Source: Clostridium_X cadaveris (GTDB lineage Bacteria > Bacillota > Clostridia > Clostridiales > Clostridiaceae). From it: DNA of 64,000 nt. The position numbers were made by a program, and so were the translations under genes. The notes under the pieces were generated by a model that was given only the letters and a program-made list of their open reading frames with translations, did not search any database and had not been told where the DNA came from. Shown in pieces: positions 52,757 to 61,633 of the stretch (the stretch's first letter is position 1; each line of letters begins with the position of its first letter). The DNA lies in the NCBI RefSeq assembly GCF_039521325.1, contig NZ_BAAACD010000045.1; one strand, 5' to 3'.

Positions 52757-53200
52757 TTATGAAACCACCTTTTTTCTGAAAAATACACTTATAAACCTTG
52801 TTCCACATGCAAATAATGCCAAACCCAATCCACTATAGAAAAATCCTATAAACCATACTGGTAATAAGTTTGAAGATCTTAACCATATTCCTCCACTCAT
52901 CATAACTGCCATTATTATATATGATGGGAGATCAAAGAACTGCCAAAATGGCATCTTTTTTGATGGGTGATGCTTTATTCTATTTGTATGTTTTCCAACT
53001 AACTTTGAAAATATAAATAAATAAAATATTAAAAACACTATAACGCTTAACACTAAAACAATAAGATTATCTGATACTATATCCATAAATATAGGAATCC
53101 CTATCTTCATGACCATAAATCCTGCAAACATCCATACAATTCCTGCTATAAGCATTAAATAATTCTTTGGTATTGATAATTTATGCTTCAATTTAATCAC
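52757..53200 (-). CDS. Small four-helix membrane protein (unknown)
   Basis: A 147-aa protein with hydrophobic segments at about 15-33, 40-68, 90-104 and 110-135, a basic loop KHTNRIKHHPSKKMPFWQFFDLPSY, and an Arg/Lys-rich end. I do not recognise its family with certainty. It is 60 bp downstream of the DUF2871 gene on the same strand and probably co-transcribed with it and the MarR regulator. Confidence 0.6.
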   Translation of the reverse strand: MIKLKHKLSIPKNYLMLIAGIVWMFAGFMVMKIGIPIFMDIVSDNLIVLVLSVIVFLIFYLFIFSKLVGKHTNRIKHHPSKKMPFWQFFDLPSYIIMAVMMSGGIWLRSSNLLPVWFIGFFYSGLGLALFACGTRFISVFFRKKVVS

Positions 53201-53259
53201 CTCAATATAAAATTTGGTTTTACGTTCTTATATCACTTCACAGTTTATGAATGATTACT

Positions 53260-53667
53260 TTAATTTTTTTTGGCAACTTGATTTTTTATTATAATCATAA
53301 ACCAAATAAGCGCTGATCCAAGCATAAAGTGAAATAATCCTGCTATGTGTGAAAGTCCAACAAATTCTCCTCCTCTTACCTGTAGTATTCCCCTCCACAA
53401 TAATGTAGAAATTGTTCCTATTATAGAAACTATATATACATATATCCATGCAGTAAATTTCTTAACTTTTTCAAGTTTAAACATATTGTTTAAAATCATT
53501 ACTATTAAAAAGAATAAAAATCCTAAAACTAACGTATGAACATGCAACACAGATAAAGTTGTATATCCTGTAAATCCACTTAGTTTAGTAAACTCACGAT
53601 AAAATACTCCTAATACTAATCCTAAAATTAAAAACATAAATGATATATTAAATAACTTCTTATTCAT
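53260..53667 (-). CDS. DUF2871-family membrane protein
   Basis: A 135-aa protein with four helices; the segment LSVLHVHTLVLGFLFFL with its His residues, and the second His pair in SHIAGLFHFMLG, match DUF2871. The paired membrane His residues could bind heme or metal, but no function is established. It lies after a MarR regulator and before another small membrane protein. GAGGAGAG precedes the ATG. Confidence 0.78.
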   Translation of the reverse strand: MNKKLFNISFMFLILGLVLGVFYREFTKLSGFTGYTTLSVLHVHTLVLGFLFFLIVMILNNMFKLEKVKKFTAWIYVYIVSIIGTISTLLWRGILQVRGGEFVGLSHIAGLFHFMLGSALIWFMIIIKNQVAKKN

Positions 53668-53750
53668 TTCTCAACTCTCCTCACACTTTTACATATATAC
53701 TTAATTGTATAAAGTAATTTTACGTATTTTTATATTTTATAAATGAAACT

Positions 53751-54188
53751 TTATGTACTTCCTTTCATCTTGTATATCATTTCTTTTAAAGTGTCTATAT
53801 ATCTTTGAATATCATCCTCACTAGATGTCTTAAAAATATTTTTAAAAGTATCATTCATTTCATGCCTTATTGAATAAGCAAATTCTCTTCCTTTATCAGT
53901 GAAAACTATGATGTTGTTTCTTTTATCGCTGTCAATAGGCTTCTTTTCTACCATACCTTTTTCCATGAGACGCTTTATGATTCCCGAGACAGTTCCTTTA
54001 GATAAATTCATCTCCCTACATAAATCAGAATGCTGCATCCCATTATTGTGAGCTATCAATTTTATAGTTATCAGCTGTTGAGGCGTTATTCCAAATTTTG
54101 AAATCTGCTCTTCCATAGAGCTCATGGACATGAGGTATACCTCTTTTATAAGCATGGCTAGCTGATATGAACATTTTTGCTTCTCCAC
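53751..54188 (-). CDS. MarR-family transcriptional regulator
   Basis: A 145-aa winged-helix protein: helices 1-2 with MEEQISKFGITPQQLITI, recognition helix region MNLSKGTVSGIIKRLMEKGMV, wing IDSDKRNNIIVFTDKG and a C-terminal dimer helix. Start is GTG (54186-54188), 8 nt after GGAGG. It probably controls itself and the downstream membrane-protein genes; the ligand is unknown. Confidence 0.88.
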   Translation of the reverse strand: MEKQKCSYQLAMLIKEVYLMSMSSMEEQISKFGITPQQLITIKLIAHNNGMQHSDLCREMNLSKGTVSGIIKRLMEKGMVEKKPIDSDKRNNIIVFTDKGREFAYSIRHEMNDTFKNIFKTSSEDDIQRYIDTLKEMIYKMKGST

Positions 54189-54292
54189 TCTTAATACCTC
54201 CTCAATTAGTTAGCTTGCAAACTAATAATAACTCTTAATTAATAATACGTCAATCTTATTTACAAATTTTCTTGTACCTTTTATCAAAAAAA

Positions 54293-54333
54293 TAAAAATC
54301 CATTGTTTTCCTTATCAAAACAATAGATTTTTT
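54293..54333 (-). terminator. Terminator of the GGDEF gene
   Basis: Stem AAAAATCTATTGTTTTGATAA with its near complement, flanked by A- and T-runs, 6 nt after the stop. Confidence 0.8.
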
Positions 54334-54338
54334 AGTCA

Positions 54339-55514
54339 TTATTTATAAAAAAGTACTTTGTTCTTACCTTTATTTTTAGCTTCGTAAAGAGCTTTATCTG
54401 CTTTTTCTATGAATTCATCTAAATCTACATTCTCTTTTATGCGTTTTGAATATACCCCTACAATTATAGTTACATACCCAAAAGGTGATCCATTGCATTC
54501 AATTCTCTTATTCTCTATTGATAAACGTAATGACTCAGCCTTTTTTAAAGCAGAGCGTTGATTACATTCAAATAGACATATAAAAATTTCTTCCCCACCA
54601 TATCTTATAACACATGTACTTTCATTCTCTGTTTGATGCTTTATTTCTTTTGCAACTTCTTTTAAACATTCATCACCTGCTTGATGTCCATACTCATCAT
54701 TGTATAATTTAAAAAAGTCTATATCTGTCATAATTCCTGCTACATAATTCCCTCTTACCTCAGGTTTGCACAACATTTTTCTTACAACTTCCTCCAAATA
54801 TCTTCTATTCCACATACCAGTAAGCTCATCTGTCATAGCAAGTATACTTAATTTATGATTTATTTGTAATATTTCTTGATATTGTTTCCTTATCACTATA
54901 CGATCATAGTAAGATATAACTTTGCTCCTATATAATCTGATAGAAATAAAAATTGAAAGAATAGTTATAAAAATACTATTTAATATATTACCAAACATAT
55001 TATTTGTACCATTAGAAAATAGAACTAATAATATATTAAGCACTATAAATTCACTTGAAAATATTATCATGCTTTGCCAAGGTTTTAATATAACTGTAGC
55101 TGCTGTAACTGGAATTATGTATGAAAACACACTTATTCCACCACCCCCAAGCTGATCAAGAATTGTTACTCCAGAAGTCCATAAACATATTATAACGGCA
55201 TAAATAGTTCTTGCATTTTGATGAAATGATGCAGAATATATCCTCTTTCCCCAATTAAAAACTATCAAATAAACTAAAGTTGTTAAAAATAAAAAGATAT
55301 AGCAACTAAAATATCCTGAACTTCGCATAGAAGTGAAAGGTCCACCTTTTTTTAATAAAAATAAAACTGCCATAAATGACTGCATAAATAATATAATATA
55401 ACACATTATAATTTCATATATGTAAGAATCTGTAGATAGATTGTTTTCTATCTCTTCTTTATATTTTTTATCTGCTGGAAAATCAATACATCTTTTTATT
55501 ATGCTACAATTCAT
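54339..55514 (-). CDS. Membrane-bound GGDEF protein (putative diguanylate cyclase)
   Basis: About 391 aa. Six predicted helices (about 35-200) form a membrane sensor, then a short coiled coil leads into the GGDEF domain (about 225-390). The GTP/metal segment MTDIDFFKLYNDEYGHQAGD is intact and the active loop reads RYGGEEIF; the last consensus Phe is Ile, which many active cyclases tolerate. No clear RxxD inhibitory site is seen. The ATG at 55512-55514 with GAGGGAG upstream is preferred over the TTG at 55529. It would make c-di-GMP, controlling surface behaviour. Monocistronic. Confidence 0.87.
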   Translation of the reverse strand: MNCSIIKRCIDFPADKKYKEEIENNLSTDSYIYEIIMCYIILFMQSFMAVLFLLKKGGPFTSMRSSGYFSCYIFLFLTTLVYLIVFNWGKRIYSASFHQNARTIYAVIICLWTSGVTILDQLGGGGISVFSYIIPVTAATVILKPWQSMIIFSSEFIVLNILLVLFSNGTNNMFGNILNSIFITILSIFISIRLYRSKVISYYDRIVIRKQYQEILQINHKLSILAMTDELTGMWNRRYLEEVVRKMLCKPEVRGNYVAGIMTDIDFFKLYNDEYGHQAGDECLKEVAKEIKHQTENESTCVIRYGGEEIFICLFECNQRSALKKAESLRLSIENKRIECNGSPFGYVTIIVGVYSKRIKENVDLDEFIEKADKALYEAKNKGKNKVLFYK

Positions 55515-55700
55515 AAATTTCTCCCTCAAATAATTTAAATTCTAAATTTCATCATAGATTATATATCTAATATTTATTATATAAAACTTCAAATTAATTG
55601 TATAGTTTTAGATAAATTTAAAATTTATGTATTTAATCTTTATAAACTACATTAAAAACATTATTTTATCTGGTTACTTAATTAATTTTAATGCAACAAA

Positions 55701-55728
55701 CAAAGACCACCATTTATTGGCGGTCTTT
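55701..55728 (-). terminator. Terminator of the envelope glycolipid operon
   Basis: Stem AAAGACCGCC / GGtGGTCTTT overlaps the stop codon of the flippase-like gene and is followed by GTTTGTTGC, so the T-run is imperfect. Confidence 0.7.
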
Positions 55729-56793
55729 GTTTGTTGATAAGCAATTCATTTTATCTAACTTACTTTTTTTAGATGCTATTTGTATACATAATAATACTCC
55801 CAAACTCAATATAACAGGAAAATAAAAGTTTACAAATCTAGTCAATAAGACTGCACTATTTAATACATCTAAAGAGTAAATCTTTGAAAATATTTTCATA
55901 TAATTGCTCTCACTTACTCCTGATGCCCCTGGAAGCGGAATAAAAGAAGAAGCTGAGTAAACTATACTTTGCATCATAAACATATTTACAAATGAAGTTG
56001 AGTTCTGGTTTAAAGCTAAATAAACTAAATATGGAATACTAAATAATCCTATTACTTGTATGAAGGTAATAGATAAACATTTCAAAAACAATAATGGCTG
56101 TTTTTTTAGAAACTCCGAACACTGATTGTATTTATTCAAATTTTTCTTCACTGAATCAGAAAGATCTTTTTTCTTTATCTCACTAATAAAAAATGACTTA
56201 TTTATTAAAAACTTTGCGATGATATAAATCTTTTCTAAAAATTTCTTTGAAAATATACTTGTCCATATACCTATTAAAATAGATGTATTTATAGCAAATC
56301 CTAAATAGGCTAAAAATTTTACAACATTAGTAATCTGTGAATTGGATATGCTCATCCATGCTATTGCTATACCACTAAAAATTAATGTTACTGTTTGAAA
56401 ACATGCTAGTTCAACCAATAAAATAAGAGTACCATGGGATAAATTTATCCCATCCTTCTTCATTTTATAAAGCTGCATAGGTTGTCCTCCTGTAGAAGAA
56501 GGTGTTATAGAGCTATAAAAAAATCCCGTAATAGCATATTTTATAGAATGAAATAATGATGTATTATATCTCATGGATTTTAAAAGAAGATTTATATTAA
56601 ATGCCTCACATAAAATAAACAAAATTATCAGCAAAGAAGCAGCTATTATAATAGAAGGATTTGCTGAAATTAACACATCAAAAATCTTATGAATGTCCTG
56701 ATCTTTAAATAGTGCAGTATAAATGAAAAGCGTAAGAATCGCAAGAAGAATTACATATATTGCTGTCTTTTTCTTATTCATATACTGATTCAT
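55714..56793 (-). CDS. LPG-synthase transmembrane-region (UPF0104/YbhN-like) protein
   Basis: About 359 aa with seven to eight helices, matching the flippase-like region of lysyl-phosphatidylglycerol synthase (AITGFFYSSITPSSTGGQPMQLYKMKKDG and SSFIPLPGASGVSESNYMKIF are characteristic). No aminoacyl-transferase domain is present. It probably moves a lipid or glycolipid across the membrane. The start overlaps the end of the deacetylase gene; ATG at 56791-56793 (AGGTGAG 5 nt upstream) is preferred over the GTG at 56802. Third gene of an operon with a glycosyltransferase and a deacetylase. Confidence 0.82.
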   Translation of the reverse strand: MNQYMNKKKTAIYVILLAILTLFIYTALFKDQDIHKIFDVLISANPSIIIAASLLIILFILCEAFNINLLLKSMRYNTSLFHSIKYAITGFFYSSITPSSTGGQPMQLYKMKKDGINLSHGTLILLVELACFQTVTLIFSGIAIAWMSISNSQITNVVKFLAYLGFAINTSILIGIWTSIFSKKFLEKIYIIAKFLINKSFFISEIKKKDLSDSVKKNLNKYNQCSEFLKKQPLLFLKCLSITFIQVIGLFSIPYLVYLALNQNSTSFVNMFMMQSIVYSASSFIPLPGASGVSESNYMKIFSKIYSLDVLNSAVLLTRFVNFYFPVILSLGVLLCIQIASKKSKLDKMNCLSTNKDRQ

Positions 56794-57469
56794 AATACTC
56801 ACCTAAGTTTTTAAACTTATATCCCTTCTTTAGTAATATAGGAATAGATTCTCTAAGGGCCTCTATAGTTCTTTGTGGAGCCTTTTTTTCTTCTCCTCTT
56901 CCATCATGTAAGCATAGTATAGAATTTCCATTTTTCATGGCTTCAATAATTTTTCTGTTAATCTCTTCAGATGTGGTATCTGCTTTCCAATCCTGTGCCA
57001 TTGCTCCCCATAGAATAAGCTTTATCTTCAATTTTTTAAGCATATATAATGTAACAATATTCAAATGCCCCCATGGCGGTCTATATCCACATACATTAAC
57101 ATTCATATTTTCCATAGCTTTTAATGATTCTTTCAAATCTCTGCTTGTATACTTCCATCCTCTATAAAGTGAATTTTTATGACTACAAGAATGTAAGCCA
57201 ATTTCATGTCCTTCAAGCTTCATTCGCTTTATCAAATCAGAATTTTCTTTAGCAAAATCTGTTACAACAAAAAATGTTGCTTTAATATTAAATTCTTTTA
57301 ACAAATCCAATAGTTCCGCTGTGTATTCTGAACTAGGACCATCATCAAAAGTTAAAAAAACATTTTTTTCTCTTCCTATAGAGAAAGATTTTCTACGCCA
57401 TAATGCTTTAAAAATCATAGTTGGGAAAAAACTATAACTTAAAATCATAAAAATAATAATCCAGTACAT
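56774..57469 (-). CDS. Polysaccharide (NodB-type) deacetylase
   Basis: A 231-aa CE4 carbohydrate esterase with an N-terminal membrane helix (1-20) that would hold it at the cell surface. Motifs are FLTFDDGPSSEYT (catalytic base and metal Asp), HSCSHKN (metal His residues), RPPWGHLN and the final LCLHDGRG. It removes N-acetyl groups from peptidoglycan or a glycolipid. It starts 1 bp after the glycosyltransferase stop and overlaps the flippase-like gene, so the three products probably act on one envelope glycolipid. Confidence 0.9.
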   Translation of the reverse strand: MYWIIIFMILSYSFFPTMIFKALWRRKSFSIGREKNVFLTFDDGPSSEYTAELLDLLKEFNIKATFFVVTDFAKENSDLIKRMKLEGHEIGLHSCSHKNSLYRGWKYTSRDLKESLKAMENMNVNVCGYRPPWGHLNIVTLYMLKKLKIKLILWGAMAQDWKADTTSEEINRKIIEAMKNGNSILCLHDGRGEEKKAPQRTIEALRESIPILLKKGYKFKNLGEYYESVYE

Positions 57470-57470
57470 A

Positions 57471-58556
57471 TTATGCTACCTCCACTTTATGTAGTTCATT
57501 GATTATCATTGAAGGCTGTTTCTCTATAATCTCTTCTTTTGCATTGACCATATTCATATGCATCCTGTCCAAATCTTTTTCTGTCTTCAACAATTCTACA
57601 AGTTCTTTAGAATAATCAAAAGACTTGTCCCATACAACTTTTCCAATTTTTCTATCTTCAATAAATTCTGCATTTCTCTTTTCTTGTTCTAAAAAAGGAT
57701 TTATAACGAACATAGGCGTTCCACTATAAATGGCTTCAAATAGAGTAATCCCTCCAGCTTTAGTTATAATCAAATCTGCTTTTTCCATATATTTATTCAC
57801 ATTTTCTGTATAACCCAAAACTTCTATGCCTTCAAAATTTTCTTTTAAATAATTAAAAGCATTTTTATTTTTCCCTGTAATAACTGTTATATCAGCATTA
57901 TCAATAGTTTTTAGACTCAAGATTAGTTTGTCTATATCAGGTAATAATCCAAGTCCTCCCCCCATTATTAATACATTTTTTCTATCATTAGTTTTTTGAT
58001 TTTCTTTTATATTTTTAAAGTTTCTTCTCACAGGTATCCCTGTAACAAAAATATTTTCTTCATTTACACCATTACTTACTAAATGCTTTTTTATATCTTT
58101 TGTAGGAGCAAAATAAAAATCTATATATGGAGCAATCCATTCTTTATGTTTGCTTATATCTGTAATACAAGTAATCAATGGTATAGTTAAACCTTTCTTC
58201 TCTTTATACTGAGATATAATTCTCGCACTCAATGGTATAGTGCATATTATAAAATCAGGTTTATTTTCAGTAATAAATTCATCCATCTTTCTATATATTC
58301 TACTCCCTAATGGAGTAACATCTACTTCTATTCTTGCAGAAAGCCTGTACATCATGTTATAAACACCGTGACATTTATCTATCATCATCTCGAAACCTTT
58401 ATATAAAAATTGATGTACCAATGGAAATAAGTATTCTAATATATCCAATATAACTATTTCATTATTTTTATCTGCATCTTCAAATTCCTCAGCAATTGCT
58501 TTAGCTACTGAATTATGACCCATTCCAAACTTTCCAGTAAGGATTAAAACCTTCAT
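57471..58556 (-). CDS. MGDG-synthase/UgtP-type glycosyltransferase
   Basis: A 361-aa GT28-like transferase: an N-terminal MGDG synthase domain (MKVLILTGKFGMGHNSVAKAIAEEF, ...) and a C-terminal nucleotide-sugar domain with NVLIMGGGLGLLP and ADLIITKAGGITLFEAIYSGTPMFVINPFLEQEKRNAEF. It should add a sugar from UDP-sugar to diacylglycerol or a related lipid on the inner face of the membrane. First gene of the operon; divergent from the two-component system, which may regulate it. Confidence 0.88.
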   Translation of the reverse strand: MKVLILTGKFGMGHNSVAKAIAEEFEDADKNNEIVILDILEYLFPLVHQFLYKGFEMMIDKCHGVYNMMYRLSARIEVDVTPLGSRIYRKMDEFITENKPDFIICTIPLSARIISQYKEKKGLTIPLITCITDISKHKEWIAPYIDFYFAPTKDIKKHLVSNGVNEENIFVTGIPVRRNFKNIKENQKTNDRKNVLIMGGGLGLLPDIDKLILSLKTIDNADITVITGKNKNAFNYLKENFEGIEVLGYTENVNKYMEKADLIITKAGGITLFEAIYSGTPMFVINPFLEQEKRNAEFIEDRKIGKVVWDKSFDYSKELVELLKTEKDLDRMHMNMVNAKEEIIEKQPSMIINELHKVEVA

Positions 58557-58654
58557 TTTTCAGCCTCCTTCTTGACTTATCTTCTTAAAGTCTACACTTT
58601 TACTTTTAAATAATAATTACTTTAACATTAAGGAATCTTAATATTCATTTTATA

Positions 58655-58683
58655 ATGACTTAAAATAAAAGGCATACTATAAT
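58655..58683 (+). promoter_or_regulatory. Promoter of the two-component system
   Basis: ATGACT (58655-58660), a 17-bp spacer and TATAAT (58678-58683), 20 bp before the ribosome-binding site. Confidence 0.6.
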
Positions 58684-58703
58684 AAGCATTAAGGAGTGAT
58701 GAT

Positions 58704-59387
58704 ATGAGAATTTTAATTGCAGAGGATAAAGAAGATATTGCAAATTTAATAAAAGTTTTTTTACAAAAAGAAGGTTATGAAGTAATCTTAACAAAAGATG
58801 GCGAAGAAGCACTAAGATTTCTATTAAGCGAAACAGTAAATCTTTGCATTTTTGATATAATGATGCCTAAAATGGATGGTTTTACTTTGATTCAACGAGT
58901 ACGTGAATTTTCTAATGTACCTATATTAATACTTACAGCTAAAAATATGGAACAAGACAAAGTTTTGGGACTTGACCTCGGAGCTGATGATTATATAACA
59001 AAGCCATTCTCTTCCCTTGAGCTTGTCTCTCGTGTAAATGCCCATTTAAGACGAAACTATAAAATGAATACTTCTGATTCCATAATAAAATATGGAGACT
59101 TGAAGATAGATAAAGAAAAGTGCGTAGTTTATAAAAATGATGTTGACTGTCTTTTAACAGCTATGGAATTTAAACTCCTTGTAAAATTAATTTCAAATCC
59201 AGAACAAGTATTTACAAAATCTCAGCTGTATAAATCAGTGTGTAGCAATAATTGTTATATAGAAGGAGATGAAAATACAATAGCTGTACATATAAGCAGG
59301 CTAAGAGAAAAAATTGAAACAGATCCTAAAACTCCTCAATATATAAAAACAATAAGGGGGTTAGGTTATAAAATTGAAAAAAAATAA
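58704..59387 (+). CDS. OmpR-family response regulator
   Basis: A 227-aa regulator. The receiver domain (1-115) has the acidic pair in AEDKED, phospho-acceptor Asp51 in CIFDIMMPKMDG, Thr in ILTAKN and Lys in TKPF; the C-terminal winged helix (about 130-225) ends IKTIRGLGYKIEKK. It overlaps the kinase gene by 14 nt. By similarity to VanR/envelope-stress regulators and by the divergent glycolipid operon, I infer a cell-envelope role. Confidence 0.94.
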   Translation: MRILIAEDKEDIANLIKVFLQKEGYEVILTKDGEEALRFLLSETVNLCIFDIMMPKMDGFTLIQRVREFSNVPILILTAKNMEQDKVLGLDLGADDYITKPFSSLELVSRVNAHLRRNYKMNTSDSIIKYGDLKIDKEKCVVYKNDVDCLLTAMEFKLLVKLISNPEQVFTKSQLYKSVCSNNCYIEGDENTIAVHISRLREKIETDPKTPQYIKTIRGLGYKIEKK

Positions 59388-60741
59388 AAGAATAAATTTA
59401 AAACAGTTTATATCTGGGTACTTATTGATATTTATATCAGCTGCAATAATAATTTCTTTTTTTGCAGTTTCAGAATTGAATTACATGTATTCACGACACC
59501 TTAAAAAAATTGACCTATTTGAAAATCTAGAGATTCAGCTAAAACAATATGATGATATATCTGAAAGCTATTTGACAGAAAATAGTGCTGGAATGGAAAT
59601 CGTAGATAAAAATTTACGTGTTTTAAAATCAAAGGGAAGTGCCGAAGTTGCTGGATATCAATATTCTGCTATCTCCTTCGCAGAATTGATCTCAAACCAA
59701 CAGTTTAATATTAAGACTACTTATCAGAATATTGAAGAAAATGGTGAAACTTATACAGTACTTTTAAAACAGCATTTTACCAAAAAAACTGCTTCAAGGG
59801 TTTCATATTTATCATCAATCTACTCCCTTTCAATATTTGCAACTATTATAATAGTATTTTTGATTATTTTTTATGCCTTTGTTAGAACTATTTACAAAAG
59901 GATAAAAACTGCTTTTGACTTGATAGAAACTAATATATCCAAGACACCTCATGATAAATCTAAAGTTGATTTATCTTCCATTAAGTTATCCGAATCCTAC
60001 TCAGTGCTACAATCGTATAACAATATGCTTGATGAACTAGAGCAAATACGAAAGGAAAAGGATTCTATACTTAGGCAAAATAAAACTCTAATTTCAAATT
60101 TATCACATGATTTAAAGTCGCCCATTACTACATTAAAAGGATATTCAGAGCTTCTTATTGAGGAAAATCTCTCACCTATACAGCAAAAAGACTATTTAAT
60201 GTACATTAATCAAAGAGCTAGTGATTTAAGTGAATTAATCTCTCTATTATTCGAACAAGTAAAATTTCAGCATCCTGATTTCAGTTTAAATTTAGAAAAA
60301 GAAGATATGAATAGTTTCTTGAGAGATTTATGTGCTAATTATTATATGATATTTGATAAACATGGATTTGATGTAAATATTGAAATAGATGAAACTCCTC
60401 ATATTATGGACTTTGATTCTACAAATATGAAGCGAGCATTTTGTAATCTTTTTGAAAATTGCTTAAGTCATAATAAAGTACCTACAAAGTTTGAAGTATC
60501 TACTTTTATAAAAAACGGTGTTTACTTTATTCAGTTTAAAGATGATGGAATTGGAGTACCAAAAGAAAATAAAAATCGGATTTTTGACCCGTTCTTTCAA
60601 GGAGATAACTCACGTTCTAGAAACCATGGTGGATTAGGTTTGTTTGTAACCAAACAAATTATAGAAAAACATGGTGGTGAAATAACTCTAAAAAGCGAAC
60701 CTAATTATAAAACAGTGTTCGAAATTCAATTTAAAATTTAG
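59374..60741 (+). CDS. Sensor histidine kinase
   Basis: A 455-aa membrane kinase: TM1 (about 15-33), an extracytoplasmic sensor (about 34-150), TM2 (about 150-172), a HAMP-like linker, HisKA with the phospho-His in NLSHDLKSPITTLKGYS, and an ATPase domain with N-box (FCNLFENCLSHNK; the second Asn is present), DDGIGVPKENKNRIFDPFFQG and GGLGLFVTK. The frame begins with a TTG inside the regulator's 3' end. It phosphorylates the regulator encoded just upstream. Confidence 0.93.
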   Translation: MKKNKRINLKQFISGYLLIFISAAIIISFFAVSELNYMYSRHLKKIDLFENLEIQLKQYDDISESYLTENSAGMEIVDKNLRVLKSKGSAEVAGYQYSAISFAELISNQQFNIKTTYQNIEENGETYTVLLKQHFTKKTASRVSYLSSIYSLSIFATIIIVFLIIFYAFVRTIYKRIKTAFDLIETNISKTPHDKSKVDLSSIKLSESYSVLQSYNNMLDELEQIRKEKDSILRQNKTLISNLSHDLKSPITTLKGYSELLIEENLSPIQQKDYLMYINQRASDLSELISLLFEQVKFQHPDFSLNLEKEDMNSFLRDLCANYYMIFDKHGFDVNIEIDETPHIMDFDSTNMKRAFCNLFENCLSHNKVPTKFEVSTFIKNGVYFIQFKDDGIGVPKENKNRIFDPFFQGDNSRSRNHGGLGLFVTKQIIEKHGGEITLKSEPNYKTVFEIQFKI

Positions 60742-60765
60742 CTAATATCGAAAATTTATATAGAA

Positions 60766-60814
60766 GAAAAACAAGAATGAATCTTTTCTCCCCTTGATTC
60801 ATTCTTGTTTTTTA
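60766..60814 (+). terminator. Terminator of the two-component operon
   Basis: Stem CAAGAATGAATC / GATTCATTCTTG followed by TTTTTTATTACTTT. Its sequence is nearly the inverted copy of the hairpin at 61588-61628. Confidence 0.85.
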
Positions 60815-60971
60815 TTACTTTATATTTTAAAACTAATTAATGCAAAAAAATTTAATTTTAAGCATAACAATATTAATTATATGGTTAAATATGGTATAAT
60901 TTAAAGCATATCATATTTACTTATACTTCTATATTGATAATATTTATTTTAAGAAAGGAGTGTTTTTAAAG

Positions 60972-61538
60972 ATGTGTATATTTACGAATCTAAAAGCTTG
61001 GTTAAAAAGATTAGATAATTATCTTAAAAGCTTAAAAAAATTTAAGTTTATATTAATCATGACTCTTTTTACATATTTGCCTCAGATACTCTTCTTACAA
61101 TTAATTGTAGCTTTGCTTTCAATTATGTTTCCTGATTTTCAAGGTGTACCACATCCTTCATCAACAATTGATAGTTCAGGTATATATCTTTTTCTTTCCT
61201 TATTCATAGCTCCTGCTACAGAAACACTTTTCTCTCAAACTATACCTATACATCTATTATTAAATAAAAAAAGGCCAAGTAAAAAGAATATTTTTATTAC
61301 AATTCTTATATCATCTATTATATTTACTTGGAGACATGGTTATAGCATTTCCTATTTAGTTTTTGCATTTTTTATGGGTGCTATATTGGCCTATTCATAT
61401 ATTATCTATCTATTAAAAGCTAGACAAGGTCTCGAGAATGATTTTTCACCTTATTTGGTGGTATTCTCTATACATTTTCTAAGAAATTTAACCGCTCTTG
61501 GATTAAGATTTATTTTACTTAATACTCTTAAGCTTTAA
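60972..61538 (+). CDS. CPBP-like membrane protein with degenerate protease motifs
   Basis: About 188 aa with five to six helices. It has the layout of CPBP (Abi) intramembrane proteases, but motif 1 (EExxxR) reads ETLFSQ, while F/W-xxxH (FTWRHG) and HxxxN (HFLRN) remain. The loss of the second Glu and the Arg questions protease activity. The ATG at 60972 is preferred over the GTG at 60960, which overlaps the AAAGGAG site. A bacteriocin-immunity or scaffold role is possible. The gene is flanked by inverted copies of one hairpin. Confidence 0.7.
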   Translation: MCIFTNLKAWLKRLDNYLKSLKKFKFILIMTLFTYLPQILFLQLIVALLSIMFPDFQGVPHPSSTIDSSGIYLFLSLFIAPATETLFSQTIPIHLLLNKKRPSKKNIFITILISSIIFTWRHGYSISYLVFAFFMGAILAYSYIIYLLKARQGLENDFSPYLVVFSIHFLRNLTALGLRFILLNTLKL

Positions 61539-61587
61539 ATAAAATATGTATTTTTTAATGCTAATTGAATTAGAGTACCAAAATAAA

Positions 61588-61628
61588 ATAAGAATGAATC
61601 AAAGAGAAAAGATTCATTCTTGTTTTTT
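61588..61628. terminator. Bidirectional terminator between the CPBP-like and metallophosphoesterase genes
   Basis: Stem AAGAATGAATC / GATTCATTCTT with TTGTTTTTTA on the plus strand and ATTTTATTTTGG on the minus strand. Confidence 0.8.
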
Positions 61629-61633
61629 ATTAA

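Noticed and set aside
53255..53449. 64-aa frame overlapping the DUF2871 gene
   Set aside because: It overlaps the better-supported DUF2871 frame on the same strand and has no start signal of its own.
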